Origin: Lacibacter luteus
GTDB taxonomy: Bacteria; Bacteroidota; Bacteroidia; Chitinophagales; Chitinophagaceae
Length of the DNA: 64,000 nucleotides
Assembly (NCBI RefSeq): GCF_004118265.1
Contig: NZ_SDHW01000002.1
Span: forward strand, 372,001 to 436,000
Reading direction: 5' to 3'
A model generated the notes under the pieces. The model was given only the letters and a program-made list of their open reading frames with translations, had not been told where the DNA came from and did no database searches. Of this stretch, positions 8,763 through 17,542 are shown in pieces (position 1 is the stretch's first letter; each line of letters opens with the position of its first letter). Made by a program: the position numbers and the translations under genes.

Positions 8763-9416
8763 ATGCCCTTCAGTCTCGCTATTTCCACCTACCGTACACC
8801 GTTACAAAAAAATTACTGGCTCTGGATCTTCATCACTGTTTTTACAGGCGTATGGATCAGCACATTGGTTGGCACTACCGACATGAATAACTGGATACTG
8901 GAGAACACGCTCGTGTTTCTTTTTTTAGGATTCCTGTTGTTCACCTACCGCAAATACAAGTTCAGTGATCTCAGCTACCTGCTGGTATGTGTGTATCTCT
9001 GTCTGCATGTATATGGTTCAAAATATACCTATGCCGAAAATCCGTTTGGGTATTGGCTGAAAGATGTGTTTCAAACGGAGCGTAACCATTACGACCGTAT
9101 TGTGCATTTCAGTTTTGGTTTTCTGCTTGCCTATCCCATGCGGGAGTTGTTTTTAAAATGGATCGGTTATCCTAAACTCGTATCGTGGGTATTACCGATT
9201 GAGATCACACTTTCCATCAGTGCGTTTTATGAGTTGATCGAGTGGGCGGTGGCCGATGTGTTTTTCAAAGCACAGGGCGATGCTTACCTCGGCACACAAG
9301 GCGATATCTGGGATGCACAGAAAGATATTATGCTTGCTTTCTCGGGAGCAATTCTTGCAACAACCATTGTATCGGTAGTGAAAAGGTTGTTTAATATTTA
9401 TGAGAAAAGTAATTGA
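8763..9416 (+). CDS. yjdF: YjdF-like inner-membrane protein (DUF2238)
   Basis: A 217-residue polytopic membrane protein with six or seven hydrophobic segments. It has the family hallmarks: YDRIVHFSFGFL, the acidic helix FYELIEWAVADV and the loop GTQGDIWDAQKDI before the last helix. The family is widespread and of unknown function; conserved His, Asp and Glu residues at the membrane face suggest metal or substrate binding. It is a single gene bounded on both sides by repeat-rich spacers. Confidence 0.85.
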   Translation: MPFSLAISTYRTPLQKNYWLWIFITVFTGVWISTLVGTTDMNNWILENTLVFLFLGFLLFTYRKYKFSDLSYLLVCVYLCLHVYGSKYTYAENPFGYWLKDVFQTERNHYDRIVHFSFGFLLAYPMRELFLKWIGYPKLVSWVLPIEITLSISAFYELIEWAVADVFFKAQGDAYLGTQGDIWDAQKDIMLAFSGAILATTIVSVVKRLFNIYEKSN

Positions 9417-9824
9417 ACCACGGAGACAGGGAGACACAAAGAAAAACAGATAGTCCTTTGGCCGCACTCGGGTTTGCCACGAAATCCATTCTTCGTTGAA
9501 ACTACGAAGGGCAGGGCACGAAACACACGAAATCAAAACACATTCTTCTTAATTCAGGTCAGACCTCTCCAAGCGGCCTGACTTAGTACCCTCTGCGTGA
9601 AAAAACATTGTGAGCGTAGCGAACAATCAGTGTCAATCCCTCCAATCTGCGTTATTTGTGAATCCATTTCATATCTGAGAGCAAAGCGAACAAAAACCAG
9701 CAAAGGCTTGCAATTTGGTTGGGAATGCGCTACCTTATTTATCCGTTTCAACAACTCGTACTGCTTGATTGCTGCAAGTCCCGCCCGCTTTTTTCTTCAT
9801 CATTTTAAAACCAAATCAACTTTC
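9417..9824. repeat. Repeat-rich spacer
   Basis: About 400 bp with no supported gene, although frames stay open through it. It starts with an AACCACGGAGACAGGGAGAC-type phrase related to 2638-2715 and includes two copies of the gagCGTAGCGAACAA/gagCAAAGCGAACAA element (about 9609-9628 and 9677-9692). The frame from 9597 that continues into the next gene is translated repeat (HCERSEQ), not protein. Confidence 0.5.
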
Positions 9825-10367
9825 ATGAAACAGATCTTTGCCTTTTTATGCATGGCTTTCGCCATTACATCCTGCAACAACAGCCAGGAAAAAACTGCCG
9901 AAACCACAACAACAGATGCGCCTGCAGCTGCTGAAGTAACCCTACCCTACACGCTTTCATCGCCTTACCACAACTGGGCCATTGGCAGTAACGAAAATGT
10001 AGCTGCTGCTATGGCGGGTTTAAAAGCTTTTGTTGATAAAGATTCTGCTGCACTGGCAGCAAGCATCGGTGATTCGCTGGAGTTAAATTTTGATTTGTTA
10101 CAGACCAAGCTTAGCCGTGACAGTGCGATGAAATTTTTTGCTGATGCCCGTAAAATGTATAACGATCTGAAGGTAACCATGCACGACTATGTATCGGTAA
10201 TATCGGCCGATAAAAAAACCGAATGGGTAACCATCTGGTACACCCAAAGCTGGAAAGATGCAAAAGGTGTAGCCGACTCTGTGCAGGTAGTAAATGATAT
10301 TCGTATGAGCAATGGAAAAATGGTGGAACTGGATGAAAAGTCAAGCCGTTTTCAGAAAAAGAAATAA
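9825..10367 (+). CDS. Lipoprotein with NTF2-like (SnoaL-type) domain
   Basis: About 180 residues starting MKQIFAFLCMAFAITSC, a lipoprotein signal with the lipobox ITSC; the upstream in-frame extension is repeat DNA and is rejected. After a Thr/Ala-rich linker, residues 50-175 form an alpha+beta domain (AAMAGLKAFVDKDSAALAA, YVSVISADKKTEWVTIWYTQ, VVNDIRMSNGKMVELDEK) resembling the SnoaL/NTF2-like cone fold often found in exported Bacteroidota proteins. No catalytic residues are evident. It is followed by an imperfect terminator hairpin. Confidence 0.75.
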   Translation: MKQIFAFLCMAFAITSCNNSQEKTAETTTTDAPAAAEVTLPYTLSSPYHNWAIGSNENVAAAMAGLKAFVDKDSAALAASIGDSLELNFDLLQTKLSRDSAMKFFADARKMYNDLKVTMHDYVSVISADKKTEWVTIWYTQSWKDAKGVADSVQVVNDIRMSNGKMVELDEKSSRFQKKK

Positions 10368-10396
10368 ATGACTAAAGTAGATAAGACGAAAAGTGG

Positions 10397-10434
10397 AAAA
10401 GACTACGCTGCAAAATGCAACGTGGTCTTTTTTA
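10397..10434 (+). terminator. Rho-independent terminator
   Basis: AAAGAC pairs with GTCTTT, ACG with CGT and TGCA with TGCA around a short loop, followed by a TTTTTT run. It lies 30 bp after the lipoprotein stop. Confidence 0.65.
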
Positions 10435-10543
10435 TTTCGATTGATAAGGATACCAGTCGATAAGAAAAAAGCCATGTGTTTTGAGTTTTTATATGGCAAA
10501 AAAACTGCTGAATAAATCACACAAGCATTATTTTTATCCGAGT

Positions 10544-13500
10544 ATGAAAATCACTGCAATTTTAACATGGTTCATATTCATTTTTTTATTTGCACAGCCT
10601 GCTACAACGTACGCAAATAATTGTGCTGTTTCGGCTTCTTTTACACCTGCAACAAGAGACTCTGTTTTTACAACAGATCGGCCCGTATCGTTTCAAAGCA
10701 CCAGCACCAATGTCACTTCGCTGAAATGGGTAATCAATGGGCTGACACTCTCTACGTCGCCGTCTTTTAATTATTATTTTATTGATGCAGGCGTATATGA
10801 ATTCAAACTAATTGCTTCCAACGGAACTTGCAGTGATACATCTATCGCCGTGTATGTACTCACAGGACAGCAACCGGCCAACCGTGATAAAATTCAGGCA
10901 TACCAGGGACTTTCAGGGTTTACCAACACCCCCACCAGCATTACATCCGCAACAGGTGGAGGTTATCTGGCTGGAGGATATGTTGCAGATATTCCTGTTG
11001 GAAATTATACTTTTTACGAAAGCGGGTTGGTTATTAAAATTGCTGAAGGAGGTTGTGCCGAATGGTCCAGAACACTGCGTAACCAATTCTACACAAAAGT
11101 GGAAAAAACACTGGCGCTGAAAGATGGAGGATTCCTGGTTACCGGTCTCACCGATAACAAGCTTTTTCTGCTCAACCTCAGCAGTACGGGTGATGTACGT
11201 TGGAGCCGCACGCTCAACGTAGATGGCGAACAAATGACGCTTACCTCACTTCTTGAAACAGACGACGGACATTTTGTTATTGGGGGTCAGGTCTGGAATA
11301 AAGGAATTGTAGTAATAAAAAGCGATACAAATGGAAACGTCCAATGGACTCGCTTCTTCGAAAAACCTGGAGGATCGCTTACCGGTTATGTTGCTACCAA
11401 GCTTCTTCACAAAGACAACGATGTCTACCTCTTCTGTGATGTTGCCCTTTTTCAACCCGGACCCGTAACCGGAACGATAACCCCTTTCGGCAATCTGTTG
11501 AAACTAAATTATACTACTGGCCAAACCCGTTGGACCAAAACGATGTTGGTGAACAATGAATATGTAAACCCCCGGGATCTGCAATGGTATAAAGATGGCC
11601 TCGTCTTGAATTGTTTTGCCACCACCGGTATTACAAATGCCAACAACACAATCATTCATGTAGATACAGCCGGCAACCCCCGCTGGGCCAAAACCGTTGC
11701 CACCACCTCCATCCCTCTGGTTACCGCAAACTCTGTTCTGCTTCCCCTTCCCGGAGGAAGCTGGTATCTTGCTAACCACGGGATACAATTACTAAACCTT
11801 CAACCTTATTCGTTTGCCCATAGCATATTTGTCAAATTTGACGCTGACTTCAACCCTGTGTGGACCAAACACTATATGCGTTATGCCAATGCTCCATTGG
11901 CCTACGCAGCAGCCGGAGCAAAAGATGCGCTCGTGGGCCTGGGTAAAGAATCTGGTCCCGGCAACAACTACTTCACCGATCACTCCCTCAAATTTGCCTT
12001 TGTAAAAATGGACTCGGCAGCGGTCAATCCGTCTGATCCCTATTGCAGGGTTACTGAAACGCCGGTGACCATCCACGATGCTGTTGCCCGTAATGTGCCC
12101 TTTGCCTGGACCACCGAAGGTTCGGCTGTAAGTACATTCAGCCCGCAACCGCTTACCGTTACCGCCGCCTACCCGCATACCTATTTTCATTGTCCAACAG
12201 ATTTTATTGACTCCTGTTCCTTTATCAGATTATACGGCCCCACCGATATTTGCCGCCTCAACGAAACCGTTGAGTTTAAAGTAAAGCGAAACAACGGCTG
12301 CGCTATTCCGCTCAAATGGATACTTCCGCCAACCGGTTGTCAGATAATAAAGCAGACCGACAGTTCCTTGCAGGTTCGTTTTACTTCGTTTCAAAAACTA
12401 ACCGTTCGTGCCCTGCTCGAATTCTCCTGTAACCCTGTAATCGACTCGCTTGTTGTGGATGTTCGTCCCAAAGGAAACCTCACCCTCAACCTCGGCGCAG
12501 ATACCAGCCTCTGCGACGGTAACACAAGAATCCTAAAAGCAGGGAAGGGCTTCTTAAACTATTTGTGGAGCGATGGAACAACAGCCGATTCATTAACCGC
12601 CTCACAACCCGGTACCTACTGGGTACAAGTAAACGACTCCTGCAACAATATCCTCACAGATACCATACGCATTGCTCAGGCTCCTCCCGTGCCGCTGTCG
12701 CTGGGTCCCGATCGTGTGAAATGCAACAACGACACATTGCACATCAACGCTCCGGCCGGATTTATTACCTACAGCTGGGGGCCGGCTCCGGCCATCAGCA
12801 ATCCGGGTGCAGCACAAATCATTGTAAACCCCACAGCCGATATCAGTTATTTCCTCAAAGCCGAAAAAACACCGGGCTGCTTTGGCTTCGATACCATCCG
12901 GGTCAAAGTCAATAACTCGCCGCCTGTTCAGCTCGGGGCCGACTTATCATTTTGCAAAACAGATAGCGCAATTGTAAGCGCAGGATACGGTTTTGCCGGC
13001 TTTGCATGGAGCACAGGAGTTACAACACAACAGGCCGTCTTAAAAACATCAGGAACCTACTGGGTCATTGCTACAGCCGCAAATGGCTGTACTTCTTCCG
13101 ACACCATACAGGTATTGCAGGTGTTTGACACCCCTGTTGTAAAGCTCAACCAGGATACGGCCATTTGTACCGGCGACAGTAAGTTGCTGGATGCCGGTAG
13201 TTTCGATACCTACTTATGGAACACCGGTGCTACTACCCGCACCATCAGCATTTTCAATCCGGGAACATACAGCGTTACAGTAACCGATGCAAACGGATGC
13301 CGTGGCACAGGCGTCAGCAAACTCTCCGGCTTGCGCCCTTTACCGGTTCCTTACCTTGGTACAGATACCGCCGTTTGTTCGTATGGTACACTTGATCTCA
13401 ATACCGCCAGCAACTATACCTCCTACCTGTGGAATACCGGTGCCGCAACAAAACAAATCAACATCAGCCAGCCCGGCACTTACTGGCTGCAGGTGCAGGA

Positions 13501-13831
13501 TCAATACGGGTGCAAGGGCTCCGACAGCATCACCGTTACACGAAAAGAATGCCTCACCGGCTTCTATATGCCCAACGCCTTTACACCCGATGGAAACGGG
13601 TTAAACGATGTGATAAAACCTTTTCTTTTCGGAAGGGTGGCCGCTTATGAATTCAGTATTTACAATCGCTTTGGCGAACGCATTTTCGTTACCACCAACT
13701 TAACGCAGGGCTGGAATGGCCAGGTCAACAATCAACCACAACCTCCCGGTGTTTTTGCATGGCGATGTACCTGGCAAATGGTGGGCGAAAAACCGGAACA
13801 GCGAAGCGGTACGCTGCAGCTCATTCGATAA
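10544..13831 (+). CDS. Giant T9SS-exported PKD/Ig-repeat surface protein (type B sorting domain)
   Basis: About 1,095 residues. The start MKITAILTWFIFIFLFAQ gives a clean signal peptide ending ATTYA; ATG codons at 10481 and 10493 are possible alternatives. Order: a PKD-like domain (about 25-110), a long beta-rich region with WSRTL/WTRFF/WTKTM blades suggestive of a propeller (130-510), a second Ig-like region, then five tandem Ig/SprB-like repeats of about 70 residues, each of the form LGxDTxxC...YxWNTGATT...PGTYWVxVxD...GC. The end (FYMPNAFTPDGNGLNDV ... YNRFGERIF ... GVFAWRCTW) is the CHU_C/gliding-type C-terminal domain that directs type IX secretion, so the protein is expected on the cell surface or secreted as a large adhesin. 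Confidence 0.9.
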   Translation: MKITAILTWFIFIFLFAQPATTYANNCAVSASFTPATRDSVFTTDRPVSFQSTSTNVTSLKWVINGLTLSTSPSFNYYFIDAGVYEFKLIASNGTCSDTSIAVYVLTGQQPANRDKIQAYQGLSGFTNTPTSITSATGGGYLAGGYVADIPVGNYTFYESGLVIKIAEGGCAEWSRTLRNQFYTKVEKTLALKDGGFLVTGLTDNKLFLLNLSSTGDVRWSRTLNVDGEQMTLTSLLETDDGHFVIGGQVWNKGIVVIKSDTNGNVQWTRFFEKPGGSLTGYVATKLLHKDNDVYLFCDVALFQPGPVTGTITPFGNLLKLNYTTGQTRWTKTMLVNNEYVNPRDLQWYKDGLVLNCFATTGITNANNTIIHVDTAGNPRWAKTVATTSIPLVTANSVLLPLPGGSWYLANHGIQLLNLQPYSFAHSIFVKFDADFNPVWTKHYMRYANAPLAYAAAGAKDALVGLGKESGPGNNYFTDHSLKFAFVKMDSAAVNPSDPYCRVTETPVTIHDAVARNVPFAWTTEGSAVSTFSPQPLTVTAAYPHTYFHCPTDFIDSCSFIRLYGPTDICRLNETVEFKVKRNNGCAIPLKWILPPTGCQIIKQTDSSLQVRFTSFQKLTVRALLEFSCNPVIDSLVVDVRPKGNLTLNLGADTSLCDGNTRILKAGKGFLNYLWSDGTTADSLTASQPGTYWVQVNDSCNNILTDTIRIAQAPPVPLSLGPDRVKCNNDTLHINAPAGFITYSWGPAPAISNPGAAQIIVNPTADISYFLKAEKTPGCFGFDTIRVKVNNSPPVQLGADLSFCKTDSAIVSAGYGFAGFAWSTGVTTQQAVLKTSGTYWVIATAANGCTSSDTIQVLQVFDTPVVKLNQDTAICTGDSKLLDAGSFDTYLWNTGATTRTISIFNPGTYSVTVTDANGCRGTGVSKLSGLRPLPVPYLGTDTAVCSYGTLDLNTASNYTSYLWNTGAATKQINISQPGTYWLQVQDQYGCKGSDSITVTRKECLTGFYMPNAFTPDGNGLNDVIKPFLFGRVAAYEFSIYNRFGERIFVTTNLTQGWNGQVNNQPQPPGVFAWRCTWQMVGEKPEQRSGTLQLIR

Positions 13832-13910
13832 ACTACTGTTGAAAACAGATTGACCGGATCAATTCATGCAAATGCATTCAATGTAGCTGGTAATGGCTGG
13901 TTTTTGTCCG

Positions 13911-13938
13911 CCCGGGGTCTCACATTGTGGACCCCGGG
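13911..13938. other. GC-rich hairpin after the T9SS gene
   Basis: CCCGGGGTC pairs perfectly with GACCCCGGG, and CAC/GTG extends the stem inside. It lies 80 bp downstream of the surface-protein stop but has no T-run, so it may end or protect the transcript rather than act as a standard intrinsic terminator. Confidence 0.5.
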
Positions 13939-13974
13939 ATAAAATACAATCATTAGATGAATGTCTATCTGTGG

Positions 13975-14130
13975 CCTTATTCGTGTTCATTCGGATAATT
14001 CGTGGTAAATACTGAGCCGGTCGAAGGACAATCTGCGTCCATTCGTGTCCATCTGCGGCGTAAGCTATAGTCTTCCTTCGTGCCAATCCTGAGCGATAGT
14101 CGAAGGGCAGTGCCTTTCGTGGTTAACTTT
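13975..14130. repeat. Spacer repeats at the left edge of the accessory island
   Basis: Contains phrases of the TTCGTGTCCATCTGCGG type and two copies of a CTGAGC..GTCGAAGG motif: CTGAGCCGGTCGAAGGA (14012-14028) and CCTGAGCGATAGTCGAAGGG (14089-14107). The same motif recurs at 34351 and 37305. Confidence 0.5.
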
Positions 14131-14138
14131 ATACCACA

Positions 14139-14258
14139 ATGGCCGATGTCTATACTCCCCAGCAACGCTCCTTCAACATGAGCCGCATCAAAGGCAAAGA
14201 CATGAAGCCCTTCTTTATAGACAGCCCTTTCTGTGAGCACGCTAAAAAATTTAATTGA
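14139..14258 (+). pseudogene. vsr remnant (very-short-patch-repair endonuclease, N-terminal fragment)
   Basis: A 39-codon frame, MADVYTPQQRSFNMSRIKGK followed by DMKP, matches the conserved N-terminus of Vsr endonucleases, which nick 5' of T in T:G mismatches produced by deamination of 5-methylcytosine. After about residue 24 similarity stops: the expected leucine-rich helix, the metal-binding Asp and the FxHGCFWH zinc motif are all missing, and the frame ends at a TGA after 15 unrelated residues. It ends 3 nt before the glycosylase start. It is best read as a deletion scar; the short peptide could still be translated and couple initiation of the next gene. Confidence 0.7.
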
Positions 14259-14261
14259 ACA

Positions 14262-14927
14262 ATGAAGCCGCCTCTTTCAAAACACAGCATTGTTTTCTTT
14301 CAAGAAAAACTTTTGGAATGGTTCAAAGAAAGCGGTCGTTCTTTTCCTTGGCGTAAAAAAGGTCTAACACAATACCAATACATTGTTGCTGAAACTTTAC
14401 TGCAACGTACCAAAGCAGAAACGATCGCAAAATTTTACCCGCAGTTCATTAAGGATTTCCCTAGTTGGAAAGCATTAGCAAACACCAATCTTGAAAAATT
14501 AGAAACCTATTTAAAGCCAGTAGGCCTGTACAAGCAACGTTCTAAACGCTTGGTTAGCTTGGCACAGGAGATGGTAAAACGAAAAGGCCGTTTACCAAAA
14601 GAAAGGAGTGAGCTAGAATCAATTCCTTTCATGGGGCAATACATCGCAAACGCTGTGGAGTTAATTATTTTCAATCAACCGAGCCCGTTAGTTGATGTAA
14701 ATATGTCTCGTGTATTAGAACGTTTTTTTGGCCCAAGAAAAATGGCGGATATACGCTATGATACTTACTTGCAGCAACTCTCATACAAAATTGCAAATCA
14801 TGAACAATCAAAAGAGATCAATTGGGCTATCTTAGATTTTGCAGCATTAGTTTGTAGACCGAAACCATTATGTTTTATGTGTCCTGTTAACAGAAGATGC
14901 AAAAATTTTATAAGTTTATCCCTGTAA
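14262..14927 (+). CDS. HhH-GPD Fe-S DNA glycosylase, Mig/T:G mismatch type
   Basis: A 221-residue member of the Nth/MutY superfamily. Motifs in order: FPWR (28-31), AETLLQRT with Glu44, the helix-hairpin-helix IPFMGQYIANAV (121-132), VDVNMSRVL with catalytic Asp145, and a C-terminal 4Fe-4S set Cys198, 204, 207, 213. The residue after the hairpin is Tyr127, where Nth has the lyase Lys and MutY a Ser; Tyr with Asp is the signature of the archaeal T:G glycosylase Mig.Mth, itself encoded next to a C5 methyltransferase. It is therefore predicted to remove T opposite G at deaminated methylcytosines. Cysteine spacing is x5-x2-x5 rather than the usual x6-x2-x5. It lacks the MutY C-terminal MutT-like domain. 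First intact gene of the island. Confidence 0.88.
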   Translation: MKPPLSKHSIVFFQEKLLEWFKESGRSFPWRKKGLTQYQYIVAETLLQRTKAETIAKFYPQFIKDFPSWKALANTNLEKLETYLKPVGLYKQRSKRLVSLAQEMVKRKGRLPKERSELESIPFMGQYIANAVELIIFNQPSPLVDVNMSRVLERFFGPRKMADIRYDTYLQQLSYKIANHEQSKEINWAILDFAALVCRPKPLCFMCPVNRRCKNFISLSL

Positions 14928-14952
14928 TTTTACCCCTACAAACCAATCTGGA

Positions 14953-16428
14953 ATGGCGTTACCACAAAGAGAAAAATTAATGGAGGCACAGTTTCAAGCA
15001 TTCAAAGAGCTTGGCGGGGAAGCACATATAAGCGAAATTGATAGAAAAGTCACTTCTATTTTGGATTTAAGTGAGAAAGACTCCCATGAAATTCATGAAG
15101 GCAACAGAACAAAACTTGCTTACGAACTTGCTTGGGGTAGATTCTATTTAAAACAAGTAAACTTACTGGAAAAATTATCAAGAGGTCGCTGGTCATTGAC
15201 AGCTGAAGGTTTCGAAACTGACAAAATTGATACATATTCAATTGTTAACAATTACAGGCCGAAAGATTCGGTTGAGACAGAATTAGCAAATGACCTTAAT
15301 GATGACATTTTAAGAGAAGAAACAAATACTGAGGTTGAGAAAGAAGTACAAGAAATATCAATTGACATTAAAGATCCCTTTGATCCGAAATTAATAGATA
15401 TAAAGAGTAAAACAATGATGTTGAAAGCATTGTTTGAAAGGCTAAACCATGGTGAAATTGACCTATTTACAGATTTTCAAAGACAAGGTGATTTATGGGA
15501 TATAACAAAACAAAGCCGTTTAATCGAATCAATTCTTATTAGGTTTCCGCTACCTGCCTTTTATTTTGATGGCTCTGTTGACGATAAGTGGTTAATAGTC
15601 GATGGACTGCAAAGAGTTTCTGCTTTGAAGAACTTTGTAATTGACAAGAATTTTAAGGGTCAACCATTTAAACTGGCAAATCTTGAGTTTTTGAAAAATG
15701 TTGAAGGTCTATCGTATGATGATTTACCAAGAGATTTAAAAAGAAGAATAGACGAGACAGAAATAACCACTTACATAATTAGCCCAGGTACTCCAATCCA
15801 GGTAAAATACAATCTCTTTAAAAGAATTAACACAAGTGGGTTATTTTTAGAACCACAGGAAATTCGACATGCCCTGAATCAAGGTGAGCCGGCAAAGTTT
15901 GTAAAGGACCTGGCAGATTTACCTGAATTTAAGAAAGCCACATGTTATGCTATCAAAACAGAGCGTATGTTAGATAGGGACTTCGTTACAAGGTATGTCT
16001 CATTTAGGCTTATAAATTATAACGAGTATGAGCCCGATTTAGATAGCTTTTTAAATAAAGGCATGTCTTTAATCTCCACTATCTCACCTGTTCAGAGAAA
16101 TCAAATCAAAGTTGATTTTATTAAAGCAATGAATGCCTGCATCAGGTTATTTGATAAGTACGCCTTTCGAAAAAGATATCATATTGAAGATACTCGCAAG
16201 CCGATAAACAAAGCTTTATTCGAAACCTGGTCAGTTACTCTATCAAAGTTGTCCGAAGAAAGAATAAATAGCTTAATAAACGATAGCGATTCCGTAAATC
16301 TTCAGTTCATTCAGCTAATGAATAGCGACTACGCTTTTCAAAACTCAATTTCTACATCTACTAGCGATAAAAGTAGAGTTATAAAACGCTTTTCAGAAAT
16401 TCAAAATTTAGTAGATAACTTATGTTAG
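14953..16428 (+). CDS. Mrr_N winged-helix / DUF262 (GmrSD N-terminal-like) protein
   Basis: A 491-residue protein. Residues about 1-88 form an Mrr-type N-terminal winged helix (ELAWGRFYLKQVNLLEKLSRG, then RWSLTAEG), a DNA-binding module of type IV restriction enzymes. After an acidic linker (105-140), residues 150-480 are a DUF262 domain with FQRQGDLW (175-182), the nucleotide-handling motif VDGLQR (216-221) and FKRINTSG...PQEIR. DUF262 forms the N-terminal half of GmrSD-like restriction factors; the HNH half (DUF1524) is absent here. The Gln of the common DGQQR motif is Leu. It overlaps the following ATPase gene by 7 bp. Confidence 0.85.
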   Translation: MALPQREKLMEAQFQAFKELGGEAHISEIDRKVTSILDLSEKDSHEIHEGNRTKLAYELAWGRFYLKQVNLLEKLSRGRWSLTAEGFETDKIDTYSIVNNYRPKDSVETELANDLNDDILREETNTEVEKEVQEISIDIKDPFDPKLIDIKSKTMMLKALFERLNHGEIDLFTDFQRQGDLWDITKQSRLIESILIRFPLPAFYFDGSVDDKWLIVDGLQRVSALKNFVIDKNFKGQPFKLANLEFLKNVEGLSYDDLPRDLKRRIDETEITTYIISPGTPIQVKYNLFKRINTSGLFLEPQEIRHALNQGEPAKFVKDLADLPEFKKATCYAIKTERMLDRDFVTRYVSFRLINYNEYEPDLDSFLNKGMSLISTISPVQRNQIKVDFIKAMNACIRLFDKYAFRKRYHIEDTRKPINKALFETWSVTLSKLSEERINSLINDSDSVNLQFIQLMNSDYAFQNSISTSTSDKSRVIKRFSEIQNLVDNLC

Positions 16429-17537
16429 ACCAATTGCACATTTACAATTTCAAATCTTTGAAAAAAGCTCCAATGGATTTGAAAAGACTGAACATTCTTT
16501 CAGGCTTAAATGGCATGGGCAAGTCTTCAGTTATTCAATCATTGTTGCTACTAAGGCAATCATATCAAAAAGGCTTACTTGAAAAAGTAGGTCTTGTTTT
16601 AAAAGGTGATTATATAGAACTTGGCACAGGTAAGGACGTGTTTTATGAAGCTGCGGGAGAAGAAGAACAACTAACCTTCAAAACAGTATTCCAGCATTCT
16701 GAATCAATTTGGGCTTTTGATTATTCAGCACAAAAACATGTATTACCTGTAAATACTGCACTTTCAAAATTTGATGCTAGTAGTTTCAAGGAATCACTGT
16801 TTTCTAATAATTTTCAATACATAAATGCTGAACACATATCACCCTTAAGCCTTCATAAAAAATCGCAGCTTGATGTTAATGAAAATCGGCAAATAGGAAT
16901 TCATGGCGAATATGCAGTGCATTACTTGGTAGAGTTTGGAGATAAAGAAAAAGTTGTATTTGAAAATCTTATACACCCGAAAGCCAAATCTGAATTTTTA
17001 GGTCATAACGTAGAAGCATGGCTCAGTGAAATTTCTCCTGGAATAAGATTAAAAACAGACGATCTTTTTTCTGTCGATCAAACAAAGCTTGGCTTTGAAT
17101 TTGAAAATGGAACAGGATTTACAAATGAGTTCAGGCCTGTAAACGTTGGCTTTGGAATATCTCATATTTTACCAGTGTTGGTTGCAATTCTAAGCGCCAA
17201 AGAAGAAAAATTAATTCTCATAGAAAACCCTGAATCACATATACATCCGAGAGGCCAATCTGTTGTGGGCCAATTATTATTCAAAGCCTCTCAAAACAAT
17301 ATTCAGCTTTTAGTTGAAACTCATAGCGATCATATACTGAATGGTGTTCGTGTAGAAGCATTTCGTACTAAAGCCGGAGCAGATAATGTAGGCTTGTTCT
17401 TTTTTGAAAGAAATAAAGAAACGGAAGAGCACTTCAGTATTTTCAAAACGCCAATATTAGACAACAACGGGAGAGTTGATTCCTGGCCAGAAGGTTTCTT
17501 CGACGAGTGGGAACGCACTTTAATTGAACTAGTATAA
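16422..17537 (+). CDS. AAA/ABC-like ATPase with DUF3696
   Basis: A 371-residue P-loop ATPase of the OLD/RecF-like ABC superfamily. Walker A is GLNGMGKSS (28-36), the signature-like NVGFGISHILPV is at 241-252, and Walker B is LILIENPESHIHP (264-276), the form usual in DUF3696 proteins. A switch His follows in VETHSDHILNGVR. The C-terminal 50 residues (FSIFKTPILDNNGRV, then SWPEGFFDEW) are DUF3696. No TOPRIM nuclease domain is attached. The ATG lies inside the end of the DUF262 gene (7-bp overlap), indicating translational coupling; DUF262 and DUF3696 proteins probably act together. Confidence 0.88.
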   Translation: MLDQLHIYNFKSLKKAPMDLKRLNILSGLNGMGKSSVIQSLLLLRQSYQKGLLEKVGLVLKGDYIELGTGKDVFYEAAGEEEQLTFKTVFQHSESIWAFDYSAQKHVLPVNTALSKFDASSFKESLFSNNFQYINAEHISPLSLHKKSQLDVNENRQIGIHGEYAVHYLVEFGDKEKVVFENLIHPKAKSEFLGHNVEAWLSEISPGIRLKTDDLFSVDQTKLGFEFENGTGFTNEFRPVNVGFGISHILPVLVAILSAKEEKLILIENPESHIHPRGQSVVGQLLFKASQNNIQLLVETHSDHILNGVRVEAFRTKAGADNVGLFFFERNKETEEHFSIFKTPILDNNGRVDSWPEGFFDEWERTLIELV

Positions 17538-17542
17538 ATAAT

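Noticed and set aside
9597-9824. Coding extension upstream of the NTF2-like lipoprotein
   Set aside because: Translated dispersed repeat DNA; it would place the lipoprotein signal in mid-protein.
13911-13938. Standard intrinsic terminator after the T9SS gene
   Set aside because: The stem is strong but no T-run follows on either strand; listed only as a hairpin.
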